Assembly (NCBI RefSeq): GCF_036898095.1
Contig: NC_090728.1
Location: 88,141,430 to 88,205,429, forward strand
Direction: 5' to 3'
DNA from: Palaemon carinicauda
Lineage: Eukaryota; Arthropoda; Malacostraca; Decapoda; Palaemonidae
Length of the DNA: 64,000 nucleotides
Part shown: piece after piece, positions 18,035 through 28,654 of the stretch
Layout of the letters: every line of letters starts with the position of its first letter
How positions within the stretch are numbered: the stretch's first letter is position 1
Position numbers and translations under genes: made by a program
The notes under the pieces: model-generated
Database searches by the model: none
Told to the model about the DNA's origin: nothing
The model's input: the letters and a program-made list of their open reading frames with translations, nothing else

Positions 18035-20067
18035 AGTCACAACTGACTACTAATAGGCTAGCTGGAGTGAGGGGAGTTGGCCGAAAGCTATTTCAGAAGG
18101 AAGGGCAACCTCTGGCGCGGCGTAAAAACCCGTAAGTTCAATGCCCAAAATGCTGAAGTAGGTTTCAAATTGCTTCTCTAAGTAATTCAACTCAAATATA
18201 AGTCATGACACCACTAATAGCCTAGCTGGAGTTGGCCGAAAGCTATTTCAGAAGGAAGGGCAACCTCTGGCGCGGCGGAAAAACCCGTAAGTTCAATGCC
18301 CAAAATGCTGAAGTAGGTTTCAAATTGCTTCTCTAAGTAATCCAACTCAAATATAAGTCATGACACTACTAATTGGCTAGCTGGAGTTGGCCGAAAGCTA
18401 TTTCAGAAGGAAGGGCAACCTCTGGCGCGGCAGAAAAACCCATAAGTTCAATGCCCAAAATGCTGAAGTAGGTATCAAATTGCTTCTCTAAGCAATCCAA
18501 CTCAAATATAAGTCATGACACCACTAATAGGCTAGCTGGAGTTGGCCAAAAGCTATTTCAGAAGGAAGGGCAACCTCTGGCGCGGCGGAAAAACCCGTAA
18601 GTTCAATGCCCAAAATGCTGAAGTAGGTTTCAAATTGCTTATCTAAGTAATCCAACTCAAATATAAGTCATGACACCACTAATAGGATAGCTGGGGTTGG
18701 CCGAAAGCTATTTCAGAAGGAAGGGCAACCTCTGGCGCGGCGGAAAAACCCGTAAGTTCAATGCCCAAAATGCTGAAGTAGGTTTCAAATTGCTTCTCTA
18801 AGTAATCCAACTCAAATATAAGTCATGACACCACTAATAAGCTAGCTGGAGTTGGCCGAAAGCTATTTCAGAAGGAAGGGCAACCTCTGGCGCGGCGGAA
18901 AAACCCGTAAGTTCAATGCCCAAACTGCTGAAGTAGGTTTCAAATTGCTTCTCTAAGTAATCCAACTTAAATATAAGTCATGACACCAATAATAGGATAG
19001 CTGGGGTTGGCCGAAAGCTATTTCAGAAGGAAGGGCAACCTCTGGCGCGGCGGAAAAACCCGTAAGTTCAATGCCCAAAATGCTGAAGTAGGTTTCAAAT
19101 GGCTTCTCTAAGTAATCCAACTCAAATATAAGTCATGACACCACTAATAGGCTAGCTGGAGTTGGCCGAAAGCTATTTCAGAAGGAAGGGCAACCTCTGG
19201 CGCGGCGGAAAAACCCGTAAGTTCAATGCCCAAAATGCTGAAGTAGGTTTCAAATTGCTTCTCTAAGTAATCCAACTCAAATATAAGTCATGACACCACT
19301 AATAAGCTAGCTGGAGTTGGCCGAAAGCTATTTCAGAAGGAAGGGCAACCTCTGGCGCGGCGGAAAAACCCGTAAGTTCAATGCCCAAAATGCTGAAGTA
19401 GGTTTCAAATTGCTTCTCTAAGTAATCCAACTCAAATATAAGTCATGACACCACTAATAAGCTAGCTGGAGTTGGCCGAAAGCTATTTCAGAAGGAAGGG
19501 CAACCTCTGGCGCGGCGGAAAAACCCGTAAGTTCAATGCCCAAAATGCTGAAATAGGTTTCAAATTGCTTCTCTAAGTAATCCAACTCAAATATAAGTCA
19601 TGACACCACTAATAGGCTAGCTGGAGTTGGCCGAAAGCTATTTCAGAAGGAAGGGCAACCTCTGGCGCGGCGGAAAAACCCATAAGTTCAATGCCCAAAC
19701 TGCTGAAGTAGGTTTCAAATTGCTTCTCTAAGTAATCCAACTCAAATATAAGTCATGACACCACTAATAGGCTAGCTGGAGTTGCCCGAAAGCTATTTCA
19801 GAAGGAAGGGCAACCTCTGGCGCGGCGGAAAAACCCGTAGGTTCAATGCCCAAACTGCTGAAGTAGGTTTCAAATTGCTTCTCTAAGTAATCCAACTCAA
19901 ATATAAGTCATGACACCACTAATAAGCTAGCTGGAGTTGGCCGAAAGCTATTTCAGAAGGAAGGGCAACCTCTGGCGCGGCAGAAAAACCCGTAAGTTCA
20001 ATGCCCAAACTGCTGAAGTAGGTTTCAAATTGCTTCTCTCAGTAATCCAACTCAAATATAAGTCATG
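18035..20067 (+). repeat. 155-bp satellite, 13 tandem copies
   Basis: The word CAACCTCTGG recurs at 18106, 18261, 18416 and so on to 19966, always 155 bp apart. Copies differ by only a few substitutions. The unit holds GCGCGGCGGAAAAACCCG and AAGTCATGACACCACTAATA. The first copy carries an extra 'GTGAGGG' segment and the last fades at 'AAGTCATGAG'. No coding potential. Confidence 0.97.
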
Positions 20068-20279
20068 AGTTATCATAAGATATTCATGAAGTACTGATGA
20101 CCTTTGAATTGAGATGAAAATAAAATAGAAAAGAGGAGGGAAGGAAGAAGGGTCGTGGGAACCAAGCCTGCAATAATGGATGTAGGCAAAACCCACCTGA
20201 TGAGCCCCTTGGTAAGGGCGAAACCCTATTTATGTCTCTTTGGTAGTAGTATGTATGAATTAATTTATACATATAAGTG

Positions 20280-20280
<1 letters not shown>

Positions 20281-20358
<78 letters not shown>
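20281..20358. repeat. (AT)n microsatellite
   Basis: About 78 bp of pure TA repeat. Confidence 0.98.
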
Positions 20359-20361
<3 letters not shown>

Positions 20362-20395
20362 TGGATATTTGCACACAAACTCAGACACACATGAA

Positions 20396-20701
20396 GGCCC
20401 ACACCACCATATAGATTATCCGTATAGCTTTTATCTGAAGGGAGTGTCTAATTAGAATCCCGTTGACTTTCGACTGTTGGCCATCAGAGGGCTCTTCTTA
20501 CAGCTTCAACTATTCTAAGCCGTATTTGATGGAACCTACATTGTTCAAAACTCAAGTACAGTAACTACGGCCGGCTCATAATACCTGAAGCTGTAAGCAT
20601 CACCCTCCAAAGGCCAACTCTCAACATTCAATGGGATTCTGATTATACGCTCCCTACTAGCAGAAAGCCGTATAGATAATCTCTGCGGTGATGTGTGGGC
20701 C
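20396..20701. mobile_element. Foldback element, ~306 bp, flanked by microsatellites
   Basis: Left arm from 20396 (GGCCCACACCACCATATAG...) pairs imperfectly with the right arm ending at 20701 (...GCGGTGATGTGTGGGCC). Further matching blocks are ATTAGAATCCC/GGGATTCTGAT and TTACAGCTTCA/TGAAGCTGTAA. The centre is near 20548, with roughly 70-75% arm identity. Non-coding; probably a MITE. Confidence 0.75.
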
Positions 20702-20747
20702 GAGTGTGTGCTAGATTATGTGGGGACATAATGTGTATAATATATAC

Positions 20748-20990
<243 letters not shown>

Positions 20991-21040
20991 CACACACAAA
21001 CACACACACACACATACATACACACACCTATATATATATA

Positions 21041-21370
21041 TTTTTGGGCTCAAGCCATGTCGTCCTGATGGAAGTTCCTATAGGGTAGCTTCCTAGGGTA
21101 TATTACAACTACGGCGATATTCCCAGAGAATTTACCTTAAGGTACTGTACCAGAATTCTAACTCGTGGAGCGAATATCCCTCCTGAAAGGGATATCGCGA
21201 CATATCAGAGGACGTATTCTTGACACGCCACATGGCAATCTGCATCCTGGACAGAGATTTTGTCTCGTAGGAGGCGATTGGCAAGAAACGAATTCGGGAA
21301 AGAAAAAGGGGGAGCCGCTCCCAAGGCTCCCTATCATCCGATTCGTATGCGTGCCTGGCGCCAATCCTGG
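21041..21370 (+). repeat. Left inverted terminal repeat, DIRS copy 1
   Basis: Starts TTTTTGGGCTCAAGCCATGT and matches the reverse complement of 28655-28950 almost exactly up to CGCCAATCCTGG. The outermost 16 bases differ from the right ITR, as expected for non-identical DIRS ends. Confidence 0.9.
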
Positions 21371-23495
21371 CGCCATCTGTATTCCTTTTTGCGTAGCTTA
21401 ACAACTCGGTGTTTTTTCCTGTGTTTCTCGCAAATCTTGGATTTATTCTACTTTTCATGGCTTCTCCGTCTTCGTCGGCCTCTGATAAGTTGAGTATAAT
21501 GTCTTTTATGTATAAATGTAGGCTCTTGGTAAATTTTTGAGTGATTAATAGGATTAATCTTTGATACAAGAGCCGTAGCCTACCGGAGGCGTCCTGGACG
21601 CTGTCGCTCGCTAGGTATAAGTTTAGTTAGTCAGAGCGACATTCCCGGTTGTTTTTGCTTTAATAAATTTTAGCTATTTAGCATTACATAGGATTTCCTT
21701 CGTGCTTAGTATTATTTTGGCGAAGTATTCGCCATTCTGGCCTACGCTAGGCCATGTAGCCTAGTCGTTTGGTCCTAGTACTTCATGCATGATTTTAGTT
21801 TTTCCGAGTGTAATAAAAATTTTATTGAAGCTTTAGGCTATGTTTTATACATTTAAGATTGTGTGGAATATTTCCAAGATAGTATACGAGTGAGTTTCGG
21901 TGATTTAGGTAATCGATTCTCTTGGTGCCTTGGCTAAGTTGCTTATGGAGCCTTAGTATACTTTCTCATACTCCCCGGTTGCTTTCTTTTCTTCGGAGAA
22001 GGTATGCAATCCCTTTCCCTCTGTTTAAGCCTTGGGCTTATCCCTAAGTGGTTTTTTCTGAATTTATTTTCGATAAAACTATACTGGGGTGTTACTGTAC
22101 CTTCCTGTTCCAGTAAGTCTGGTTCAAAGAGGGACAGAACAACAGAGTTTTTTAGTCTGAGTCTGTGTTTGTCTGGCTTGGGGTAGAGTCTCCCTCGCTG
22201 GCCTGACACAGACAAAGGGGGCTTAGCCTCCTTAGGTCACTACCGAAGGTTTCTGTGGATATGATTCCTTCTTTTGTGATCTACCAGACTAGTCCTTGTT
22301 GCTGTTCTCGGGGGAGGATAAGTTTCTTTCCCTGGGAGTAGCAACACCTTCCTTGCTTTGGTGCTCTGGGAGCTGGCAAGTATTGCTGGCCTTCCCCCTT
22401 AGATCTCCCTTAGGCTAAGATAAGTTTCTTGGCTGCGGGTGATCCGTCACTAAAGCAAGGTTGGTAGGACCCTCTTGTCCCTTCCCCCTCTATCTCCGTA
22501 ATGGCCTAGCCAATACAGTACTGTACGTCGTTCTACATCTGGACCTAGTTTAGGTTAGGATGTGGAATTGACTCAGCCCCTTGCCGGCCGGCAGAGCTGC
22601 CGGCCGGCAAGGGTCTTATATTTTGAGTGCTGCCCGGACCTCCCTTGGTCCCTCATCCATGCCTGCCTGTAGAGCCAGACGGCATTGGTCAGGAAGCCTG
22701 AATTAGATTCTCCCCTTCCTTATATGCACTCTTTCGGATTACCGGGCTTGGAGGTAGTGTACACTCTTATCCCGGCATCCATTCTTTTTTTCTTCTAGTG
22801 CTGTACCCGACCCGGCTGCCGACCTATGAGGCCAGCAGCCGGGCAGGTGTAGTCCTCTGGTTCTTTTGCTGCCGGCTGGCATCGGTCTTGTACCTTTGCC
22901 GGCCGGCTTATGTCAGCCCTTGTCTGCCGGTCACCAAGAGTGTGGCCGGCAGCTGGGTACTACCTTGTGTATTTGAACCAGAGTTCTGCCGCCTTATAGC
23001 TGTTAAGTAGTATACTTTAAAGCTAGTTATGGTGTGTGCCGGCCGGCAAGTACCGGCCGGCACGTATCCTCCTATACTGTACTAGTATTCTTCAGTATAA
23101 CATATACAGTAAGAAGAAAACTATGGTATGGGTTTTGGTACAGCACTGTGTGTTCTAACACTTTTGTGTTTTCTTGCACATCCCTTTGCTGTTGCCCTAC
23201 AGATAGGAAAGTGAGTTCTTTCCTGTCTATTATCCAGGATCTTAAAATCATTGCTTAGGTGTGAGCTTCACCTGTTTCCTCTGGAAACCTTGCATTGGTT
23301 ACTCTAGAAGAGATTAACCATTTGATTTTATTATCTGGAAGGCTGCAACAATGGGTTGTGAGGGAAACACAAGCGTGTGTCTTTCCTTTATGAATTGTTA
23401 TGCTATACTATGCATATCCAGTGATACATAGTTCACTTGATACTCATGGAAATTTCTTCTCTTAACAGAAGGAGAATCAGGAGAAGGCGGCTGCT
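21371..23495 (+). other. 5' leader of DIRS copy 1
   Basis: About 2.1 kb without a long frame. It contains a cluster of CCGGCCGG-type inverted words between about 22580 and 23065. A splice-acceptor-like TTTCTTCTCTTAACAG ends at 23468, shortly before the gag start, so the leader may include an intron. This is inference from sequence only. Confidence 0.6.
22581..23063. repeat. Clustered CCGGCCGG hairpin words
   Basis: A perfect 15-bp inverted repeat with a 2-nt loop at about 22581-22612 (CTTGCCGGCCGGCAG, AG, complement). More GCCGGCCGGC words lie at about 22899-22910, 23037-23047 and 23052-23062, plus CCGGCTGC variants. The base composition is unlike the AT-rich surroundings. Confidence 0.85.
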
Positions 23496-24803
23496 ATGGA
23501 ACTGCGGATGCAGTCCCTTGCAGAATCACATAGGCCCCGGAAAAGGCTCAATGTGAAAGACCTTCCCTTGTGCTCAGATGCTAACCCATGGAGGTATGCT
23601 GAGCACATGCCGATGACGACTGGAAAGATCGTCATCTCGGATAAGCTGGGTTCAGTTCCCCTAGAGGAGGTGGAATTCTGGCCCAGCAAGGCATCATATC
23701 CGGACTGCTATGTCCGGCTGAGAAAAGAACCAGCTTCAAGGGAGGAGACAGAGCCGAAGGAGGTCATAGTCATGGACCACGCTAAGGCTCAAGCCCTACT
23801 TTCATCCTCGATGAAGGAGAGGGGCTTCTCTAACTCGAAGGTAGCTGCATTGAGCAAGAAGCTCCCTTCCTTTGTGTCCTCTCCTGCTAGAGCCTTCCCC
23901 TTTTTACAGAAAGGGTTTGCGGCTGTCCTAAAGGCAGTCGAGGCCGGCAAGCCTTGCCCCTCCCTGGAGGAGTGTAAACCCTTGTCGCTGGCCCTGCCTA
24001 TGGACCACAAAGACTGGAAGGACGTCCATCTGACGTTCTCAGTGGGAAAGTTGGAGGCTGATATTGCCGGACGGCAATTCGGCGAGGACCTCCCTAAGCT
24101 GTCTGACTTTCTTTTACGAAGAGAGTTCGAGACAAAAGAAAGACTGGCTGCCTCAATGTCTCTTCAGACTACTCTTGAGACGATGGCAAGTGACCCCAAG
24201 GTCCATGAAATGTTCATGGTGGTGGCTAAGACTCACCTAGCCACAGTGACGAAGGACCTTTATGGCTTCGTCAAGGCGAGGAGAGCTTGTAGGGAGTTCA
24301 TGTTCACCGGGGCTACGGTGAGGCACGAGCCAAGGAAGTTAATCTCCTCCAACATTTGGGGAAAAGACCTTTTCCCTACCGATGTGGTCAAAGAAGTTGT
24401 TGATAAGGCCGCCGTGGAGAATAGAAACCTTCTCCAGAAGTGGGGCCTGGCTATCAAAAGAAAGTCTTCCCCGGATGAGGGTCCTCAACCAAAGAGGAAG
24501 AATATGAGGACTAGGCTACCGTCTCGGCCAGCCAAGCCCTCTAGACAGCAACAGCAACTGCAATTGCCATTGCCTCCAGTGCCCCAGATGGTGGCACAAA
24601 CCCCGACCACTTTTCAGTGGGTACCCCAGGCTGTGCCGGGTCAGTCCACAGCATTCACCCCAACGTTCGAAGGACAGTCTTCTTCCTTTCGAGCAAAGCC
24701 TAGAGGAGCAGCCAGAGGCTCGTCTAGGCGCCCCTCAAGGGGAAGGGGATTCAGAGGTGGTCGTGGTCAGGGAGGCAAGACCTCAGGACGGCAGTCCAAG
24801 TGA
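23496..24803 (+). CDS. DIRS gag-like protein (copy 1)
   Basis: 435 codons. It matches the gag region of DIRS copy 2 (for example SDANPWRYAEHMP, ETEPKEVIV, TKERLAASMSLQ, ATVRHEPRKLISSNIWGK). The C-terminus is Pro/Gln-rich and then Arg/Gly-rich (RGRGFRGGRGQGG), typical of nucleic-acid binding in DIRS gag. Role: particle formation and RNA binding. It overlaps the RT frame by 47 bp. Copy 2 has an additional N-terminal Cys/His segment that I cannot find here, so this gag may begin in an upstream exon or be N-terminally shortened. Confidence 0.85.
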   Translation: MELRMQSLAESHRPRKRLNVKDLPLCSDANPWRYAEHMPMTTGKIVISDKLGSVPLEEVEFWPSKASYPDCYVRLRKEPASREETEPKEVIVMDHAKAQALLSSSMKERGFSNSKVAALSKKLPSFVSSPARAFPFLQKGFAAVLKAVEAGKPCPSLEECKPLSLALPMDHKDWKDVHLTFSVGKLEADIAGRQFGEDLPKLSDFLLRREFETKERLAASMSLQTTLETMASDPKVHEMFMVVAKTHLATVTKDLYGFVKARRACREFMFTGATVRHEPRKLISSNIWGKDLFPTDVVKEVVDKAAVENRNLLQKWGLAIKRKSSPDEGPQPKRKNMRTRLPSRPAKPSRQQQQLQLPLPPVPQMVAQTPTTFQWVPQAVPGQSTAFTPTFEGQSSSFRAKPRGAARGSSRRPSRGRGFRGGRGQGGKTSGRQSK

Positions 24804-26649
24804 AATGATACCGGTAGGAGGGAGACTGATGAAATTTTGGGATAGTTGGACCTTCGATCCCTGGGCCCAAAGCCTACTCAAGAATGGACTGGGCTGGAGC
24901 TGGTACAGCACTCCACCCCCGTGCCTTCGGTTTTTCCAACACTCCACCCCCGTTCTGGAGGAGTACGTTCAAGAACTGTTGGAGAAAAAGGTGATCCGAA
25001 AGGTGAAGTCCATCAAATTCCAAGGAAGGCTGTTTTGTGTTCCCAAGAAAGACTCGGAAAAGCTCAGAGTCATTCTGGACTTGTCGCCACTCAACAAGTT
25101 CATAGTGAATTGCAAATTCAAAATGCTAACACTGCAACACATAAGGACCTTACTGCCCAAGAGGGCATACTCAGTCTCTATAGACTTGTCAGACGCCTAT
25201 TGGCACATTCCAATCAGCCGTCGACTCTCCCCCTACCTAGGGTTCAGGCTACAACGGAGACTATACGCCTTCAGAGCCATGCCATTCGGGCTAACCATAG
25301 CCCCAAGGATTTTCACGAAGCTTGCGAGCGCAGCTCTCAAACAATTACGCCTAAAGGGAATTCAGGTAGTAGCCTACCTGGACGACTGGCTGGTGTGGGC
25401 AGCATCCGAGACAGAATGCTTGCAAGCTTCCAGTCAGGTGATCCAGTTCCTAGAGTACCTAGGCTTCAAGATCAACAGAAAAAAGTCTCGACTTTCTCCA
25501 TCCCAAAAGTTCCAGTGGCTGGGAATCCACTGGGACCTTTTGTCACACTGTTTCTCCATCCCGGCGAAGAAAAGGAAGGAGATAGCGGGCTCTGTCAAGA
25601 GACTTCTAGATTCCGAAAGGATATCAAGACGCGAACAGGAGAGGGTACTAGGCTCTCTCCAGTTTGCTTTGGTGACAGACCCAGTGCTAAGAGCACAGCT
25701 AAAGGATGCAACCGGAGTTTGGAGAAGGTATGCATCAAACGCGCGAAGAGATCTGAGAAGACCAGTGCCGCCTCGGTTACGTACTCTTCTCAGGCCTTGG
25801 TCCCAAGCCAGACATCTAAAGAAGTCGGTTCTTCTTCAGCCACCTCCTCCGTCGATGACGATTCACTCAGACGCCTCAAAGGAGGGATGGGGAGGTCACT
25901 CTCATCGGAAAAAAGTCCAGGGGACTTGGTCCAAGCTATTCAGGACCTTTCACATAAACTCTCTAGAAGCTATGGCAGTGCTCCTTACCTTAAAGAAAGT
26001 CTCCCCGCATCACTCGATCCACATAAGATTGGTGATGGACAGCGAGGTGGTTGTGAGATGCTTGAATCGACAAGGGTCGAGGTCACCACCTCTCAACCAG
26101 GTGATGTTGGCCATTTTCCAATTGGCGGAAAAGAAGAAGTGGTACCTGTCGGCAGTTCACCTTCAAGGAGTCCGCAACGTGACAGCGGACGCTCTATCCA
26201 GGTTCACACCGATAGAGTCGGAATGGTCCTTAGACGCAGGATCATTCTCCTTCATTCTGAATCAAGTCCCAGAACTGCAGATAGACCTCTTTGCGACGAA
26301 AGACAACAAGAAGTTGCCCCTGTACGTGTCCCCGTACGAGGACCCCTTAGCGGAAGCAGTGGACGCGATGTCCCTCGACTGGAACAGATGGTCCAGGATC
26401 TATCTGTTCCCCCCTCACAACCTTCTGTTGAGGGTCCTCAACAAACTGAGATCCTTCAAGGGGGTAGCGGCAATAGTGGCCCACAAGTGGCCGAACAGCA
26501 TGTGGTTCCCCTTGGCGTTGGAACTACAGCTGAAGTTTGTGCCGCTACCACATCCAGTTCTGACGCAGCGAGTCCAGAAGTCGACTGTCTGCGCTTCATT
26601 ACAGAAAACCTGGACCCTGCAGCTCATGATTTTCTCTCCCCTGCGGTGA
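24757..26649 (+). CDS. DIRS reverse transcriptase / RNase H
   Basis: 630 codons. A more likely start is the ATG at 24805 (MIPVGGRL), just after the gag stop. RT motifs: GRLFCVPKKDSEKLRVILDL, SIDLSDAYWHIPI, AMPFGLTIAPRIFTK, and catalytic YLDD at 25375-25386. RNase H follows: IHSDASKEGWGGH, INSLEAMAVL, LVMDSEVVV and NVTADALSR, all four acidic positions present. After it comes a segment VPELQIDLFAT...YLFPPHNLLL that corresponds to the Dam-methylase-like region of DIRS elements. The frame is intact. The tyrosine recombinase frame overlaps its 3' end. Confidence 0.92.
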   Translation: MVVVREARPQDGSPSEMIPVGGRLMKFWDSWTFDPWAQSLLKNGLGWSWYSTPPPCLRFFQHSTPVLEEYVQELLEKKVIRKVKSIKFQGRLFCVPKKDSEKLRVILDLSPLNKFIVNCKFKMLTLQHIRTLLPKRAYSVSIDLSDAYWHIPISRRLSPYLGFRLQRRLYAFRAMPFGLTIAPRIFTKLASAALKQLRLKGIQVVAYLDDWLVWAASETECLQASSQVIQFLEYLGFKINRKKSRLSPSQKFQWLGIHWDLLSHCFSIPAKKRKEIAGSVKRLLDSERISRREQERVLGSLQFALVTDPVLRAQLKDATGVWRRYASNARRDLRRPVPPRLRTLLRPWSQARHLKKSVLLQPPPPSMTIHSDASKEGWGGHSHRKKVQGTWSKLFRTFHINSLEAMAVLLTLKKVSPHHSIHIRLVMDSEVVVRCLNRQGSRSPPLNQVMLAIFQLAEKKKWYLSAVHLQGVRNVTADALSRFTPIESEWSLDAGSFSFILNQVPELQIDLFATKDNKKLPLYVSPYEDPLAEAVDAMSLDWNRWSRIYLFPPHNLLLRVLNKLRSFKGVAAIVAHKWPNSMWFPLALELQLKFVPLPHPVLTQRVQKSTVCASLQKTWTLQLMIFSPLR

Positions 26650-27605
26650 GAAAGCGTTTCGGGATTTCGAAAGCCAGCATAGACTTCCTAGAGGAATATA
26701 AGTGCAAATCGACTAGAAGGCAATATGAGTCATCTTGGAGAAAATGGGTGGCCTTTGTAAAGGCAAAGAATCCGCAGGAGATCTCAACAGACTTCTGCTT
26801 ATCTTTCTTCATCCACCTCCATGGTCAAGGGTTGGCAGCTAACACGATTTCAGTGTGTAAATCTGCTTTGATGAGACCCATTTTATTTGCCTTCCAGATC
26901 GACCTAGGTAATGAGATCTTTAATAAAGTTCCGAAAGCCTGCGCTAGGCTCAGACCTTCAGCACCTCCAAAGCCCATCTCATGGTCTTTAGACAAAGTTC
27001 TTCATTTCGCCTCCCTGTTGAGCAATGAAGAATGTGCGTTAAAGGATTTGACACAAAAAGTTATTTTCCTATTTGCACTCGCGTCCGGGGCCAGGGTTAG
27101 TGAGATCGTAGCCCTCTCGAGAGAGGCAGGTCGTGTTCAGTTCCTGGATGGGGGGGAACTGAACCTGTTTCCGGATCCTACGTTTCTCGCCAAGAATGAG
27201 TTACCCACCAACAGGTGGGGTCCCTGGAGAATCTGCCCTCTGAAAGAAGATGCATCTCTATGTCCAGTAGAATGCCTAAAGGTCTATCTTCGTAGAACTT
27301 CAGACTTCAAGGGTGGTCAACTATTCAGGGGAGAAACATCAGGCTCAAATTTATCTCTGAATCAACTCAGAGCGAAAATCCCATATTTTATTCGCAGAGC
27401 GGATCCTGACAGTACACCCGCAGGTCACGATCCGAGGAAAGTTGCCTCATCCCTAAATTTCTTTAATTGTATGGATTTTGAACATCTCCGTTCATACACG
27501 GGCTGGAAGTCTTCCAGGGTGTTCTTTCGCCACTATGCGAAGCAAGTAGAGGAACTAAAGAGATCTGTGGTAGCAGTGGGTCGTGTAGTTAACCCTACTG
27601 TTTAA
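26556..27605 (+). CDS. DIRS tyrosine recombinase
   Basis: Lambda-integrase-type recombinase that would integrate the circular DNA copy. The N-terminal core-binding part includes STRRQYESSWRKWVAFVK. Catalytic residues are visible: Arg in ASGARVSEI (codon 27093-27095), His and Arg in GHDPRK (His codon 27426-27428), Trp in TGWKSS, and nucleophile Tyr in FFRHYAK (27534-27536). The open frame continues upstream without a stop to 24846, overlapping RT for about 1.8 kb, so the true start is uncertain; the start given is where similarity to copy 2 becomes protein-like. Frame intact. Confidence 0.9.
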   Translation, partial: SSDAASPEVDCLRFITENLDPAAHDFLSPAVRKRFGISKASIDFLEEYKCKSTRRQYESSWRKWVAFVKAKNPQEISTDFCLSFFIHLHGQGLAANTISVCKSALMRPILFAFQIDLGNEIFNKVPKACARLRPSAPPKPISWSLDKVLHFASLLSNEECALKDLTQKVIFLFALASGARVSEIVALSREAGRVQFLDGGELNLFPDPTFLAKNELPTNRWGPWRICPLKEDASLCPVECLKVYLRRTSDFKGGQLFRGETSGSNLSLNQLRAKIPYFIRRADPDSTPAGHDPRKVASSLNFFNCMDFEHLRSYTGWKSSRVFFRHYAKQVEELKRSVVAVGRVVNPTV

Positions 27606-28522
27606 CTCTGCGAGGAACAGTGGTCTTAATTGGGACGATTAAGTCCAGGGTGAGTGTGTAGGTACATACTGTACTACAAACTAAATGAGGGCACCGAGTG
27701 CCCAGATAGACTGTTCCTTTTTCAAAGGTGAACCTAGCATAAGTACAGACATGTGTGCCGAGCGTTTCTAACGCTAATGTGATTGATTTGTAATACAGAC
27801 TTTTATGACTTGATACCTCGGTATCTTAAAAAAGTGGCTTTTAATGTTTTTTCTTTCAGATAAACAAGTTCTGTTTACTATCATACTTATGCTTAAAGTT
27901 TTGGGTTATCCTCTTTTTATATATATATATATATAATTGTTGTTAACCTGTCTATTTATTGTCTGTCAATAAACTTGTTCTTGAGAACCTTGCGTCTCTT
28001 TCACCTGTGTCAATTTATTGGTATAATTAAGCATTTATTCTATGTACCTTATCTGGGATAATTCTAATAGAATTGTTCTTTTATGCAAGCTATGTTGCAT
28101 TGGTTTATGTAGTCCCCTAATGGGAGGACTCCGTCCCATAAAGGGACGAGGGCGGTTTTATTAGTTTCTTCCTATGCGGATATAAACCTTTGTCCAATAC
28201 AAGTATTGTGCGGATTACTGGTCAATATATATTGACGCAGTGGTTCTTTACAAACTATGCTTTACTTAATATAGGGTGAGACCACTATATTAGCTTGCCT
28301 GGTATTCATACATAGGTATATGTACTCTTCGAGACTTTTCCAGAGTCTAGTAGGACTCTTCCCTGTAGGGGGCAGGAAGCTCTAACATAGTTTATAGTTA
28401 GTTGAAAAGATGTATAACGGTAACATCTTAGGTCTCTAGGTCTAGTCGACCGGGGAAAAATTACCTCCGGGGAGTACGGCACGTTCTGAGAATCCACAGA
28501 TACAGTAATGCTCTGGTATACT
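27606..28522 (+). other. 3' noncoding region of DIRS copy 1
   Basis: About 900 bp, AT-rich, with AATAAA at about 27967-27972 (CAATAAACTTG) that could serve as a polyadenylation signal. No frame of note. Confidence 0.6.
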
Positions 28523-28615
28523 TCCATCAGGACGACATGGCTTGAGCCCAAAAAACGGATTTTGAGCGAAGCGAAAAATCTATTTTTGGGTGAGATGGCC
28601 ATGTCGTCCTGATGG
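28523..28615 (+). repeat. Internal complementary region (ICR), DIRS copy 1
   Basis: Contains CTTGAGCCCAAAAA, the complement of the left outer end, joined directly to CGGATTTTGAGCGAAGCG, the complement of the right outer end. It runs on both sides to CATCAGGACGACATGG. In DIRS elements this region templates completion of the ends. Confidence 0.9.
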
Positions 28616-28654
28616 ACCCGCCCTTGCCTTTCTAAGAAAGGGCTGTAGGACCCC

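Noticed and set aside
18035..20067. CRISPR-like array because of exact spacing
   Set aside because: Copies are 155 bp, nearly identical throughout with no unique spacers, and the genome is eukaryotic: a satellite.
21132..21569. 145-codon minus frame and neighbouring 72-78 codon frames in the DIRS terminal repeats (again at 28306-28910)
   Set aside because: They are mirrored in both ITRs by symmetry, lack domains and overlap each other on both strands.
24846..26555. The 570-codon upstream part of the recombinase frame as a separate protein
   Set aside because: It has no recognisable domain and lies inside the RT gene in another frame. Kept only as an observation on overlapping frames.
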